Positions 8,014 to 15,427 of a DNA stretch of 39,179 nt are shown here, piece after piece (within the stretch, counting starts at the first letter, position 1; the number at the start of each line of letters is the position of its first letter). The stretch comes from Natrialbaceae archaeon Tc-Br11_E2g14 (lineage in GTDB: Archaea; Halobacteriota; Halobacteria; Halobacteriales; Natrialbaceae). The notes under the pieces were generated by a model that was not told the origin of the DNA, did not search any database, and saw only the letters and a list, made by a program, of their open reading frames with translations. Made by a program: the position numbers and the translations under genes. The stretch covers positions 1 through 39,179 of the forward strand of contig LKND01000018.1 in the NCBI GenBank assembly GCA_001564275.1, written 5' to 3'.

Positions 8014-8035
8014 GATACTGGCATTCGCGCAAACC

Positions 8036-8042
8036 GATAAAA
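8036..8042 (-). promoter_or_regulatory. TATA-like element of polD1
   Basis: On the minus strand it reads TTTTATC and is centred about 26 bases before the GTG at 8013, which decides that start. It lies in the 89-base space shared with the divergent sec11 gene. Confidence 0.65.
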
Positions 8043-8102
8043 GCGTGGCGAACCGCCAGGCGAACAAAACGTTGATTGCCGGCGCTCCCAAACCCGAGGG
8101 CG

Positions 8103-9248
8103 ATGAACGAGGACGGCGGCGAGCGGCCACACGAGGCGGCCGAAGACGACGGCCATCCGGACGATGGCTCCCGTCGCCGCCCAGAGACGGACGGGCCTCG
8201 AGACCCACCGACGGATTCGCGACGCTCTGATGGCAGCCAGTCGGGCGATTCGGACGACAGCATCACCGGCAGCGATCCGTCCGAACCGGGTGGCGCCGAG
8301 CGCGAAGACCGCCACCCCCGTGTGGACGCCTCGAACGCCGATGCGGATCCGACGACGAGCGATACCTCCCGTGGTGAGAATACGGCGGCCGAGCATCCGC
8401 CCCACCTCGACGACCGACCGAAACCCCCGAGTCACGACCCGGATGCGGTGACGATCGAGCACGATGGCGTCGTTCGCTGGTTCCTCACGACCGACGACGG
8501 AACGATCGTCGCCATCCGGGACGTCGCGAGCAGTGTCGCCCTCGTGTTAGTGATCGGCCTGATTCTCTTTGGCGTCAGCGGCGTCTGGCCACCGATGGTC
8601 GCCGTCGAGAGCGGGAGTATGGAACCGAACATGGAGCGCGGAGATATGATCTTCGTCGTCGAGAACGAGCGGTTCGTGGGTGACGGAGCCGTCGCCGACA
8701 CCGGGATCGTGCCCGGTGATCGCGGCGCGGAGTCGGGCCACGACAAGTTCGGCGGTGACGGCGACGTCATCATCTTCCTCCCTGACGGCAATCCGGGGGA
8801 GACGCCGGTGATCCACCGGGCCGCCTACTGGGTCGAGGAGGACGAAAACTGGGTCGACGAGCGGGCAGACGCCGACAACCTCAACGGGGCCGGCTGTGAG
8901 GAGGTCCGGTCCTGTCCGGCCCCCCACGACGGGTTCGTCACTATCGGTGACGCCAACCAGGGCTACGACCAGTGGACGTCGAACGTCGGCGCCGACACGA
9001 CGGTCGTCAAATCCGAGTGGACGGCGGGCAAGGCCATGTTCCGCATCCCGTACCTCGGCTACGTTCGCCTCGGGTTCGAGAGCGTGTTCGGGGCTGCGGG
9101 CCCGTGGACGCCTGCAGGTGCCGTCGAGGCCTCGAGCGCTGTCGCCACTGCACCCTCTGGCCCAACTCCGCTCGGCCCGGCGCTGATCGGTGCCGCGGGG
9201 GCCGTCGGCGTGGTCCGGAGGCTCGAGGCCCAGGCGAGTGAGGCCTGA
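8103..9248 (+). CDS. sec11: Type I signal peptidase, archaeal/ER (Sec11) type
   Basis: This membrane protease removes Sec and Tat signal peptides outside the cell membrane. The 381-residue protein has a long acidic, Pro-rich cytoplasmic N-terminus (about 1-140) and a transmembrane helix near 142-162 (VALVLVIGLILFGVSGVWPP). The catalytic box ESGSMEPNMERGD follows, with nucleophile Ser172. Box D is GDVIIFLPDG, then VIHRAAY with His238. The archaeal/ER type uses His where bacterial enzymes use Lys. GDANQGYDQW follows, and a weak C-terminal hydrophobic segment near 355-370 may be a second anchor. The ATG at 8103 is chosen as the start of the acidic region. The N-terminal extension is longer than in most family members. 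In Haloferax volcanii sec11 and polD1 are also neighbours, next to an origin. Confidence 0.94.
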   Translation: MNEDGGERPHEAAEDDGHPDDGSRRRPETDGPRDPPTDSRRSDGSQSGDSDDSITGSDPSEPGGAEREDRHPRVDASNADADPTTSDTSRGENTAAEHPPHLDDRPKPPSHDPDAVTIEHDGVVRWFLTTDDGTIVAIRDVASSVALVLVIGLILFGVSGVWPPMVAVESGSMEPNMERGDMIFVVENERFVGDGAVADTGIVPGDRGAESGHDKFGGDGDVIIFLPDGNPGETPVIHRAAYWVEEDENWVDERADADNLNGAGCEEVRSCPAPHDGFVTIGDANQGYDQWTSNVGADTTVVKSEWTAGKAMFRIPYLGYVRLGFESVFGAAGPWTPAGAVEASSAVATAPSGPTPLGPALIGAAGAVGVVRRLEAQASEA

Positions 9249-9292
9249 TCGGCGCTGTTGGCGTTTCGCGGCACACACCATGCCCCGGTCCG

Positions 9293-9805
9293 CTACACGG
9301 TGCCAAACGCGTCGTTCGGGATCCTGATCGGTTCGGGGCTGGGCCCCGAGAGGGTGAGGCCAGCGCTGGTGGCCTCCTGGCTGGCCCCGGCGTGTTCGCC
9401 GGACCAGCCGGTTTCCGATTCTTTGCGTGTGCGCTCCCAGGTAGCGGCGAAGCGCTCGCCGGGGGTCACACCCGCGTCTCGGTCGCCCTCAGCTTCGGGA
9501 TTCGGAACGTTCGTCTCGTCGAACCCAACGGTGGTACCCTCGGCCAGCCCGGGCGGTGAGCGCTCGACGCTCTCGCTCGCCTCGAGCTCGCGGGCGACCC
9601 TGCCCAGTTCGGCAAAGAGGTCGCTGGCGACACAGTCGGTGGCGTCGATGGCGTCGTCGGTCGCTGGGTCGTGTCTGTCCTGGGCGTCGGGCCCGTCGTC
9701 CGTCGCCTGGTCGATGAGGTCCGTGAGGTCGTCGATGCCGAACTCCTCGAGGACGCCCTCCGGATCGGGGGTGACGTCCGAGAAGTCCTCGGGGTCGTCG
9801 GTCAT
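9293..9805 (-). CDS. Acidic hypothetical protein
   Basis: A 170-residue, very acidic protein starting MTDDPEDFSDVTPDPEGVLEEF. The N-terminal half is Asp/Glu-rich with a possible short helix (FGIDDLTDLIDQATDD). A second helical patch (VASDLFAELGRVARELEAS) lies near residue 60, and the C-terminus is Gly/Pro/Ser-rich and probably disordered. No signal peptide, membrane segment or metal-binding motif is visible, and I recognise no family. The strongly halophilic amino-acid composition makes this strand the coding one. It converges with sec11. Confidence 0.7.
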   Translation of the reverse strand: MTDDPEDFSDVTPDPEGVLEEFGIDDLTDLIDQATDDGPDAQDRHDPATDDAIDATDCVASDLFAELGRVARELEASESVERSPPGLAEGTTVGFDETNVPNPEAEGDRDAGVTPGERFAATWERTRKESETGWSGEHAGASQEATSAGLTLSGPSPEPIRIPNDAFGTV

Positions 9806-10238
9806 GGCTATCCTCGAGCACCACCGTCGAAGCCCTTGGTTAGCCCCTCGCTACCAATCTGCTCGGACGGTTGACCGACGCCCGAGACCGGTTTGGCGGC
9901 CCATACCGTGTGCTGTAGAACGGACGGCAACGTCCTCACGTCAGGGAAATCGACGATTGGGACTTGCTTCTGGCGTGGCGGTACTGGGTTGTGGAGGGGA
10001 TGAGGCAGGATAGGCTCGCATGGGAGTGGGTGGGAAGCCGTCGATCAGCGTCGGGTCCGGTTTCGGGGCTGGGTCCAGATCGAAGTTCGGGTCCAGGTCG
10101 TGGCTCGCTTTGGCCTCGGATCAGCCGTCGCGTTCGGTTCGAATCCACATCCTGGTCCGTCCTCGAGGCCGGACCCGATCCTGACGTACCGGTTCTGACC
10201 CTTGAGCCCGAGCGGGTGTCTGGAACGACGTTCAGTGG
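9806..10238. other. Intergenic region with an 18-bp tandem repeat
   Basis: 433 bases without a recognisable gene between the acidic hypothetical protein and prs. The only structure I see is GGGTCC starting at 10053, 10071 and 10089, a perfect 18-base spacing. The opposite strand reads DLDPNFDLDPAPKPDPTL over this stretch, but no start codon precedes it after a stop, so coding is unlikely. Confidence 0.5.
10053..10106. repeat. Short tandem repeat, 3 x 18 bp
   Basis: Three degenerate 18-base units each begin with GGGTCC and share TCG or TTCG at about unit position 10. The units are GGGTCCGGTTTCGGGGCT, GGGTCCAGATCGAAGTTC and GGGTCCAGGTCGTGGCTC. The period is a multiple of three, as in decayed coding repeats. 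Confidence 0.55.
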
Positions 10239-11114
10239 CTACGATAGGACGTCCGCGATCACGGGGGCGACCGAGGTGGTGGTGACCGATCGCTCGAGGG
10301 TGTCGGTGGCGTAGATGGCCTCGACGCCGGCCCCCCAGAGCCGGGTGAGGGCGTTGCGGGCCAGCAGCGCATGGACGCAGGTGACGAACACGCGACAGGC
10401 GTCCCGGTCCTGGAGTACGCCTACGGCCTGGCTCATCGTGCCGCCCGTGGCGACGATGTCGTCGACGACGACGACGTCCCGGCCGGCGACGGCCACGTTG
10501 CTCGGGGTGATTTCGACGTCCGTTCCCGAGTGGCGGGTCTTCTCGAAGTGGTCGGTGGTGCCGCGCCCGTAGGCGTCCCGAACGGTTTCGGCCAGCCCCG
10601 TCGCGCCGGCGTCGGGGGCGAGAAAGACGGGGTCTTCGAGGGCTGCGGGTAGCGGATCGGCGAGGACCGCTGCCCCGTCGACGGCCGTCGCGGTCGGCTC
10701 GAAAAACGAACAGACGTCGCGTTCGTGGGGGGTGACGACCAGGACTCGATCCGTCCCGCTGGAGATGGCCCGGGCCATCGCGCGAGCCGAGACGGGCTGG
10801 CCGGGTTCGAACGCCTCGTCCTGACGACCATAGCCCATGTACGGGAGAATCGTGATGAGTTCGCTCGCGCCGGCCTCGCGGACGGCGTCCTGGAGACAGA
10901 GCAGTTCGACGTGGGCGTCACTCGAGGCCGTCGCGCCGACGACGATCACGCGCTCGCCGTCGAGGCTCGACTCCGCGAGGTCCCGGTCGAGGGCGACGAA
11001 CAGTTCGCCGTCGGGGAACCGGTCGTACTCGACTGGGGCGAGCCTCGCCCCGAGTTCGCGGGCCAGCGCCGCCGCGAGGGACTGGCTGGCCGACCCGCTG
11101 ACGATGGTGGTCAT
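10239..11114 (-). CDS. prs: Ribose-phosphate diphosphokinase
   Basis: Makes PRPP from ribose 5-phosphate and ATP for purine, pyrimidine, histidine and tryptophan synthesis. The 291 residues span the two phosphoribosyltransferase-fold halves. The N-terminal half has FPDGELFVALD and ITILPYMGYGRQDEAFEPGQ, the latter part of the ATP-binding flexible loop. The PRPP-binding signature VVVDDIVATGGTMSQAV is near residue 214. It is slightly shorter than bacterial Prs, which is normal for archaea. The ATG at 11114 is chosen because MTTIVSGSAS begins the first strand and GGTTTTACCC lies 26 bases upstream; an in-frame ATG at 11126 would fall too close to that element. Confidence 0.95.
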   Translation of the reverse strand: MTTIVSGSASQSLAAALARELGARLAPVEYDRFPDGELFVALDRDLAESSLDGERVIVVGATASSDAHVELLCLQDAVREAGASELITILPYMGYGRQDEAFEPGQPVSARAMARAISSGTDRVLVVTPHERDVCSFFEPTATAVDGAAVLADPLPAALEDPVFLAPDAGATGLAETVRDAYGRGTTDHFEKTRHSGTDVEITPSNVAVAGRDVVVVDDIVATGGTMSQAVGVLQDRDACRVFVTCVHALLARNALTRLWGAGVEAIYATDTLERSVTTTSVAPVIADVLS

Positions 11115-11134
11115 ACTCGAGGGCACAGCCTCCT

Positions 11135-11144
11135 GGGTAAAACC
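11135..11144 (-). promoter_or_regulatory. TATA-like element of prs
   Basis: Minus-strand GGTTTTACCC is centred 26 bases before the ATG at 11114, indicating a leaderless prs transcript. Confidence 0.6.
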
Positions 11145-11301
11145 GATTGTGTTCGGCCGCGGGCGAGTCTGCTGGGACGGTGTGGTTGCTGGGTGGGACT
11201 CCCCGGAGCAGTCGTCTCAGTGTCTTGGTGCCCATCGATTACCGCCGCTGACCGGCGACCTGCCGCCTGAGGGCGGCGGGACCTGACCCCGCCAATCCCG
11301 T

Positions 11302-11802
11302 TCAGGACTCGTTGCTCGAGGCGTCGTCCTCGACGGCTTCGGCCTCGTCAGGATCGACGTCACCGTTGCCACAGGGACCGCCCTCGGTGGCACTGCTGAC
11401 GGTGAGCGAGCCGTCGCGCTCGATGAAGACGATGAGGTTGGTACAGTCCGGTTCGTTGAGATCACTCGGCGTCCGCTGGGTAAACTCACGCCCGTCGATA
11501 CGGACGGTCACCCGGAACTCCCCCGGGTCCTCCGGCCAGTCGGGTTCGATGGTCACGCCGTCGCTCTCCGCGTCGAACTCGTGGGTCGACCAGTGTTCGA
11601 TCTCGCCCTCGAACTCGACGAGGACGTCAATCGTATGTTCGTCCTCCCCGATGTTTTCGATCCTGATGTCCCCGAGTTGCGTCCCCGATGGCTCCGAGTC
11701 CGCCGATCCCTCACCGCTGTCATCGCCGAGACAGCCGGCGACCGCGACCGCGCCGACGACCCCACCTGCGGCGAGCACCCGTCGCCGTGAACACTGTTGC
11801 AT
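11302..11802 (-). CDS. Tat-exported lipoprotein of unknown function
   Basis: A 166-residue secreted lipoprotein. The N-terminus MQQCSRRRVLAAGG holds a twin-arginine motif. A hydrophobic stretch (VVGAVAVAGC) ends in a lipobox, with the likely lipidated Cys near residue 24, followed by the acidic spacer GDDSGEGSADSEPSG typical of haloarchaeal lipoproteins. The mature part contains alternating beta-type segments (EHTIDVLVEFEGEIEHWSTH, FRVTVRIDGREFTQ) and a Cys pair, PDCTN and GGPCGN, that could form a disulfide. It resembles an immunoglobulin-like beta-sandwich, but that is inference. AGTTATGCG about 28 bases upstream of the ATG is a likely TATA box. Confidence 0.8.
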   Translation of the reverse strand: MQQCSRRRVLAAGGVVGAVAVAGCLGDDSGEGSADSEPSGTQLGDIRIENIGEDEHTIDVLVEFEGEIEHWSTHEFDAESDGVTIEPDWPEDPGEFRVTVRIDGREFTQRTPSDLNEPDCTNLIVFIERDGSLTVSSATEGGPCGNGDVDPDEAEAVEDDASSNES

Positions 11803-11942
11803 TGTCGGGCGACTAGTCGTCCCAACGCATAACTCCCCGTCAGACGCCCGTCAGACAGGCGGCGCTGGTCTTCCCGCTCGAGGCGTGGGGCTGGTTCGCC
11901 ATCCCCTGTGGCCCGTGGCCCCGTCGCCGTGTTTGGAAGTGG

Positions 11943-12956
11943 TCACCTCGTGCGTGGGTCGACAACGAGCCCGTTCACGCCCGTCAGCCCGATGGGATGA
12001 GATCGCCAGCTCGCGTGTCCGGTGTCGTCCGTGCTCGCGAGCAAGACCCCGTCGTCGGTCACCGCGTAAGTCCGCTCCCCGTAGGCGACATCGACGACCC
12101 GTCCGGCCGCCTCGAGCGTCCCCGACTGGAGTTGTCCCCAGCTCGAACCGTCGGCTGGTGGGGCGTCCGAGTGGCTGCCGGCTGCGTCGTACGCCCACAG
12201 GTCCCCCGCATCGTCGACGGCGTGGGCGCTCGAAATCGAGCCGGGGGGAGTTGCGGGGTCGGCCGTCACGGTCGTGAACGCGCCCTCGAGGAGGCGCATC
12301 CAGCCGTTGCCCAGTTTGTACAGCCCGTCGCCGGTGGCAGCGAGGGGAACGCCTGGCGCTGACACGGCCCGAACGTCCTCGAGGCCGGCGTCGACGAGGC
12401 GATCGTCGAGGACCCGGCGGAGCCCCCGGTCGGTGGCGACGAGGGGGCCGTCGATGGCGCACACGGTCGATCCCGACGCGTTGCTTGCCGTCGCGTCGTC
12501 GCCCATCGTGTCGTCTCTCACCCCTCGCGTGACCGTTCGCCAGTCGTCGTCCCCGACCCCGTCTGGGTCACGGGCAACGTGGTCGAGCGATCGCGTAGCC
12601 ACCTCTCCCTCGTCGGTCGCTGCGAGCAGGCTGCCGTCGTGGATGCCAACCGCAGTGGCCGGTCCGAACCCCGTGGCCCGTATCTCGAGGCCCGCGTCTC
12701 CCCCCCGACCGCCGCCTCGATCCTCCGAAGCGATGGCGACGAGCACGTCATCGGGCGTCGTGAGGGCGACGGTCGTTCGGTCACCGCTCGCCGTGTCCAC
12801 CGCGAGCCCCCGAATTGGCGTTCGCTCGAGCAGCCCAAATTCACCGACGCTCGCCCCCGAGACGCGAAGGCGACAGAGCCCCTGTTCGCTGGCGACGTAG
12901 GCGACGGTCGCGCCCGTTCGGTCGCCGTAGACTCGCTTTTCGTCGATCGAGGTCAT
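11943..12956 (-). CDS. Haloarchaeal beta-propeller-like protein
   Basis: A 337-residue soluble protein starting MTSIDEKRVYGDRTGATVAY. It has repeating units of about 40-50 residues with beta strands and DG/GD turns, for example AYVASEQGLCRLRVSG, TVALTTPDDVLVAI, GIHDGSLLAATDEGEVATR and TYAVTDDGVLLASTDD, which suggests a seven-bladed propeller. The N-terminal sequence resembles a haloarchaeal family I know under the label HVO_0234-like beta-propeller; this is from memory. No signal peptide or catalytic motif is seen. Its function is unknown; propellers usually serve as binding scaffolds. It lies between the lipoprotein and prepilin peptidase genes, all on the minus strand but with separate promoter-like elements. 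Confidence 0.82.
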   Translation of the reverse strand: MTSIDEKRVYGDRTGATVAYVASEQGLCRLRVSGASVGEFGLLERTPIRGLAVDTASGDRTTVALTTPDDVLVAIASEDRGGGRGGDAGLEIRATGFGPATAVGIHDGSLLAATDEGEVATRSLDHVARDPDGVGDDDWRTVTRGVRDDTMGDDATASNASGSTVCAIDGPLVATDRGLRRVLDDRLVDAGLEDVRAVSAPGVPLAATGDGLYKLGNGWMRLLEGAFTTVTADPATPPGSISSAHAVDDAGDLWAYDAAGSHSDAPPADGSSWGQLQSGTLEAAGRVVDVAYGERTYAVTDDGVLLASTDDTGHASWRSHPIGLTGVNGLVVDPRTR

Positions 12957-13005
12957 ATGGAGGCCAACGGTCGCGGGGGGTGAAAACGTTCGCCCAGGCC
13001 GCCGC

Positions 13006-14064
13006 TCAGACGACCGCCGAGAGCAGCAGATCTCCGTAGACGAGCGCCACGAGGAGTCCGACGAAGACGGGGACGAGAAACGGCGTGCCGGGGGAGACCC
13101 AGACCCGCTCGGCGCTGGTCAGCACCTCGAGGCCGCCTCGGAGCGTGTCGGGGTCGGTGCCGTAGGCCGTCCCCTCGATATCCGCGAGGAATGCCTCGGC
13201 GCCCCACGGGTCCGCGGGGTCCGCCGCCGGCCCCCGTGTCCCTCCCTGGTCGGACTCGGCCGCCGGGGCCGCCTGTGACTCGAGGGATGTCGAGCCCGTC
13301 TGGGGTTCGTCGTTGCCCGCTGTCTCCGCACCCACGACGGCGTGCACCGCCCCGTCAGTCGGCGGGTTCGGTTCCGCTGGCAGACTCGCCGGATCGCGGT
13401 ACGTATCGGGGTCCCGTCGCAGGGTCTCCAGATCGAGGCCGCGCCACCGGAGGTACATTCGCAGTGCGTCCAGATCGAGGCCGCGCCGAGTTCGCCCCTC
13501 GGGCGTCTCGAGCAATCGGCCGTGAGTAGCCCCCACCTCCCGCCAGTGGGTCGGCCAGCCGACGATCATGACCCGGTCGAACCGACCCGCGGCGGCGTTG
13601 CGAACGGCCAGGACGAGCGGGAGGGCGGCGCCGAAAATAACGGCGTTCGTGAGGATGGTGAGCGAAAACGGCGTCAGGAGATCCGGGGTCGCGAACGGGA
13701 ACGTCACACCCACGAGGGTGTACGTCGGCACCGTCGGGAACAGGAGCGCGATCACCAGCAGCGCCTTCGCGTCGGCCCCGCCGTAGCCCCCGAACCACCA
13801 GAACAGGTACGCCAGGGGGACGACGACGCCGAGGCTCATCGTTGCCGGGACCAGAAACTCCTGGGTCCAGGCGAGCCCTCCGGCCCGGTAGGCGACTGTC
13901 CCCTCCCAGAGGAACAGCGCGAGCGCCAGCACCGACAGCGGGATCCAGACGTCACTCGAAATCCGGCGGGTCTTCACGTCCCGCACGGCAGCCCAGGCGA
14001 AGACCGGCACGGCCACGAGCCGGAGCAGGTCCGGCGTCGAGGCGACGGCGACGAGGTCGTACAC
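13006..14064 (-). CDS. pibD: Archaeal prepilin peptidase (A24 family)
   Basis: Membrane aspartic protease that trims class III signal peptides of archaellins and type IV pilins. The 352 residues begin VYDLVAVASTPDLLRLV. The first catalytic Asp is in AVRDVKTRRIS and the second in the GYGGADAKAL form of the GxGD motif, with about six hydrophobic helices between and after them. The C-terminal cytoplasmic part has the conserved WPTHWREVGATHGRLLETPE segment and a long acidic linker, and the protein ends with a final helix, FLVPVFVGLLVALVYGDLLL. The GTG at 14064 is preferred because the frame upstream (open to 14232) is not conserved in character. A 14-residue internal repeat, RGLDLDALRMYLRW then RGLDLETLRRDPDT, is mirrored by an exact 19-base DNA repeat at 13427-13445 and 13469-13487. 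Confidence 0.9.
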   Translation of the reverse strand: MYDLVAVASTPDLLRLVAVPVFAWAAVRDVKTRRISSDVWIPLSVLALALFLWEGTVAYRAGGLAWTQEFLVPATMSLGVVVPLAYLFWWFGGYGGADAKALLVIALLFPTVPTYTLVGVTFPFATPDLLTPFSLTILTNAVIFGAALPLVLAVRNAAAGRFDRVMIVGWPTHWREVGATHGRLLETPEGRTRRGLDLDALRMYLRWRGLDLETLRRDPDTYRDPASLPAEPNPPTDGAVHAVVGAETAGNDEPQTGSTSLESQAAPAAESDQGGTRGPAADPADPWGAEAFLADIEGTAYGTDPDTLRGGLEVLTSAERVWVSPGTPFLVPVFVGLLVALVYGDLLLSAVV

Positions 14065-14238
14065 GTGCGAGTGGGCGAGTGGGTGGATCCTTAGTGTTAC
14101 GGCTCTCTCGCCGGACTGGCGCGATCCCACGGATATCGTTTCGAACCGCCTCGAGGCTCCAGACGGTCTGCTGTACGGTTTCCCCGTTACTGCTCGCCCG
14201 AGTGGACACTCACCGAAACGAGGCGACAGCACGCCGTC

Positions 14239-14793
14239 TCACTCGAGCCAGTCGGGAACCCACGCCAGGAGCCGTCGCCGGAGGACCGCATAGACCAGCG
14301 AGACGAGCAGGCAACCGACGATGAGGCGGCGAACGAAGCCGTCGAAGACCACGAGTGCGGGGACGGCGAGGATCGCCCCGAGGAGGGCGTCCTCGGGCGC
14401 GCCATCGTACCTGATCCAGCGCCGAGGCCGGATCCAGCGACCGCGACGGTGGTCGTAGACGGCCCGATCGGTGGGGTTCGTCCAGGGATCCATCTCGGGT
14501 CCGCCGCCGGCGGCGTCCGTGAGCGCGTGGATCCAGGCAGCCAGGGCGAACGCCGCGAGGCCGGCGGTCGACGCCGATGGGGCGAGCAGTGCCAGCCCAA
14601 CTGCAGGAAGGCCGACCGCCGCCCCCAGGACGGGAAAGTGGAGCGTTCGACGGTGACGACCAACCAGATCGAGGTCCGGGGCCAGCCCGCCGATGATTGC
14701 GCCGACGGCGAGTGGCCACGCCAGTTCGGGAGCGGCGTAGGCGACCGGCGCGACAAGCGCCAGCCCGACGAAGACGTGGGTCGTCGCCATCAT
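14239..14793 (-). CDS. YdjM-like membrane metal-dependent hydrolase family protein
   Basis: A 184-residue membrane protein, MMATTHVFVGLALVAPVAYA, with about four hydrophobic helices. Polar residues typical of the YdjM/YbcI (DUF457-like) family are present: THVFVG at the N-terminus, GLAPDLDLVGRHRRTLHFP near residue 37, and AAWIHALTDAAGGG near residue 85. The His and Asp residues are spaced as predicted metal ligands. The biochemical activity of this family is uncertain and the name reflects homology only. CCTTTTTGC lies about 29 bases upstream of the ATG, supporting the start at 14793 or the adjacent ATG at 14790. Confidence 0.8.
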   Translation of the reverse strand: MMATTHVFVGLALVAPVAYAAPELAWPLAVGAIIGGLAPDLDLVGRHRRTLHFPVLGAAVGLPAVGLALLAPSASTAGLAAFALAAWIHALTDAAGGGPEMDPWTNPTDRAVYDHRRGRWIRPRRWIRYDGAPEDALLGAILAVPALVVFDGFVRRLIVGCLLVSLVYAVLRRRLLAWVPDWLE

Positions 14794-14863
14794 GGTACCC
14801 GCCTCAAGGGGGTGTGGCTGCAAAAAGGACCGGGCTTTCGTCGCTCGCTGCAGGCCGTGCTGA

Positions 14864-15343
14864 TCAGAGGTTCTCGCCCTGGTAACTGCCGTCGTAGACG
14901 TCCTCGTGATCGGCCTCGGCGAGGACCAGCTGAGCGATCCTGGCGCCACGCTCGAGTTCGATGTCGTGGTGGACCTGCAACAGCCCCTCTCCGCGACCCT
15001 CGTAGCCGGCATCCCAGACGGCCGTGTTCAGCATACACGAGTTGCGCATGAGTGACGACCGCGGATAGACGAAGCCGACGTGGCCCTCGGGGATGGCGAT
15101 TCGCTCGCCGTAGCGGACGACGTACGACCCCGCCGGGAGGTAGTACGTGTCTGGAGCTTTCCCCTCGAGTTCCTCGAGCGGGCGTGCCACGCGGTCGCCG
15201 ATCTCCTTGCCGCCGCGGGTGATGCGTCCCGGCTCGAGCTGTTCGAACACGACGTCGAGGGTGAGGTCGACGCCGTTGGGCTGGACCTGCTCGTCGGTCG
15301 TCGGCGAGATGTACTCGGCGACGAACGCGCCAGCGCGGTACAT
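14864..15343 (-). CDS. dut: dUTPase / dCTP deaminase family enzyme
   Basis: A 159-residue trimeric nucleotide hydrolase of the Dcd/Dut fold, starting MYRAGAFVAEYISPTTDEQVQ. Visible family motifs are PNGVDLTLD, PRSSLMRNSCMLNTAVWDAG near residue 93, YEGRGEGLLQV, and RIAQLVLAEAD. Haloarchaeal proteins with this N-terminus are annotated as dUTPase (dUTP to dUMP, keeping uracil out of DNA and supplying dTMP), though the motif set also fits dCTP deaminase; the sequence alone does not settle it. The ATG at 15343 is chosen over 15370 because GCTTTTGC sits 28 bases upstream and overlaps the region of the earlier start. Confidence 0.88.
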   Translation of the reverse strand: MYRAGAFVAEYISPTTDEQVQPNGVDLTLDVVFEQLEPGRITRGGKEIGDRVARPLEELEGKAPDTYYLPAGSYVVRYGERIAIPEGHVGFVYPRSSLMRNSCMLNTAVWDAGYEGRGEGLLQVHHDIELERGARIAQLVLAEADHEDVYDGSYQGENL

Positions 15344-15366
15344 GTCCTCGAGAGGACCTGGGGTGG

Positions 15367-15375
15367 GCAAAAGCG
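15367..15375 (-). promoter_or_regulatory. TATA-like element of the dut gene
   Basis: Minus-strand CGCTTTTGC is centred 28 bases before the ATG at 15343 and rules out the upstream in-frame ATG at 15370. Confidence 0.55.
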
Positions 15376-15427
15376 TGTTCGTTTGTCCCTGCGGGTGGTG
15401 GGTCGGCCCGTGGGACCAGCCGTCAGA

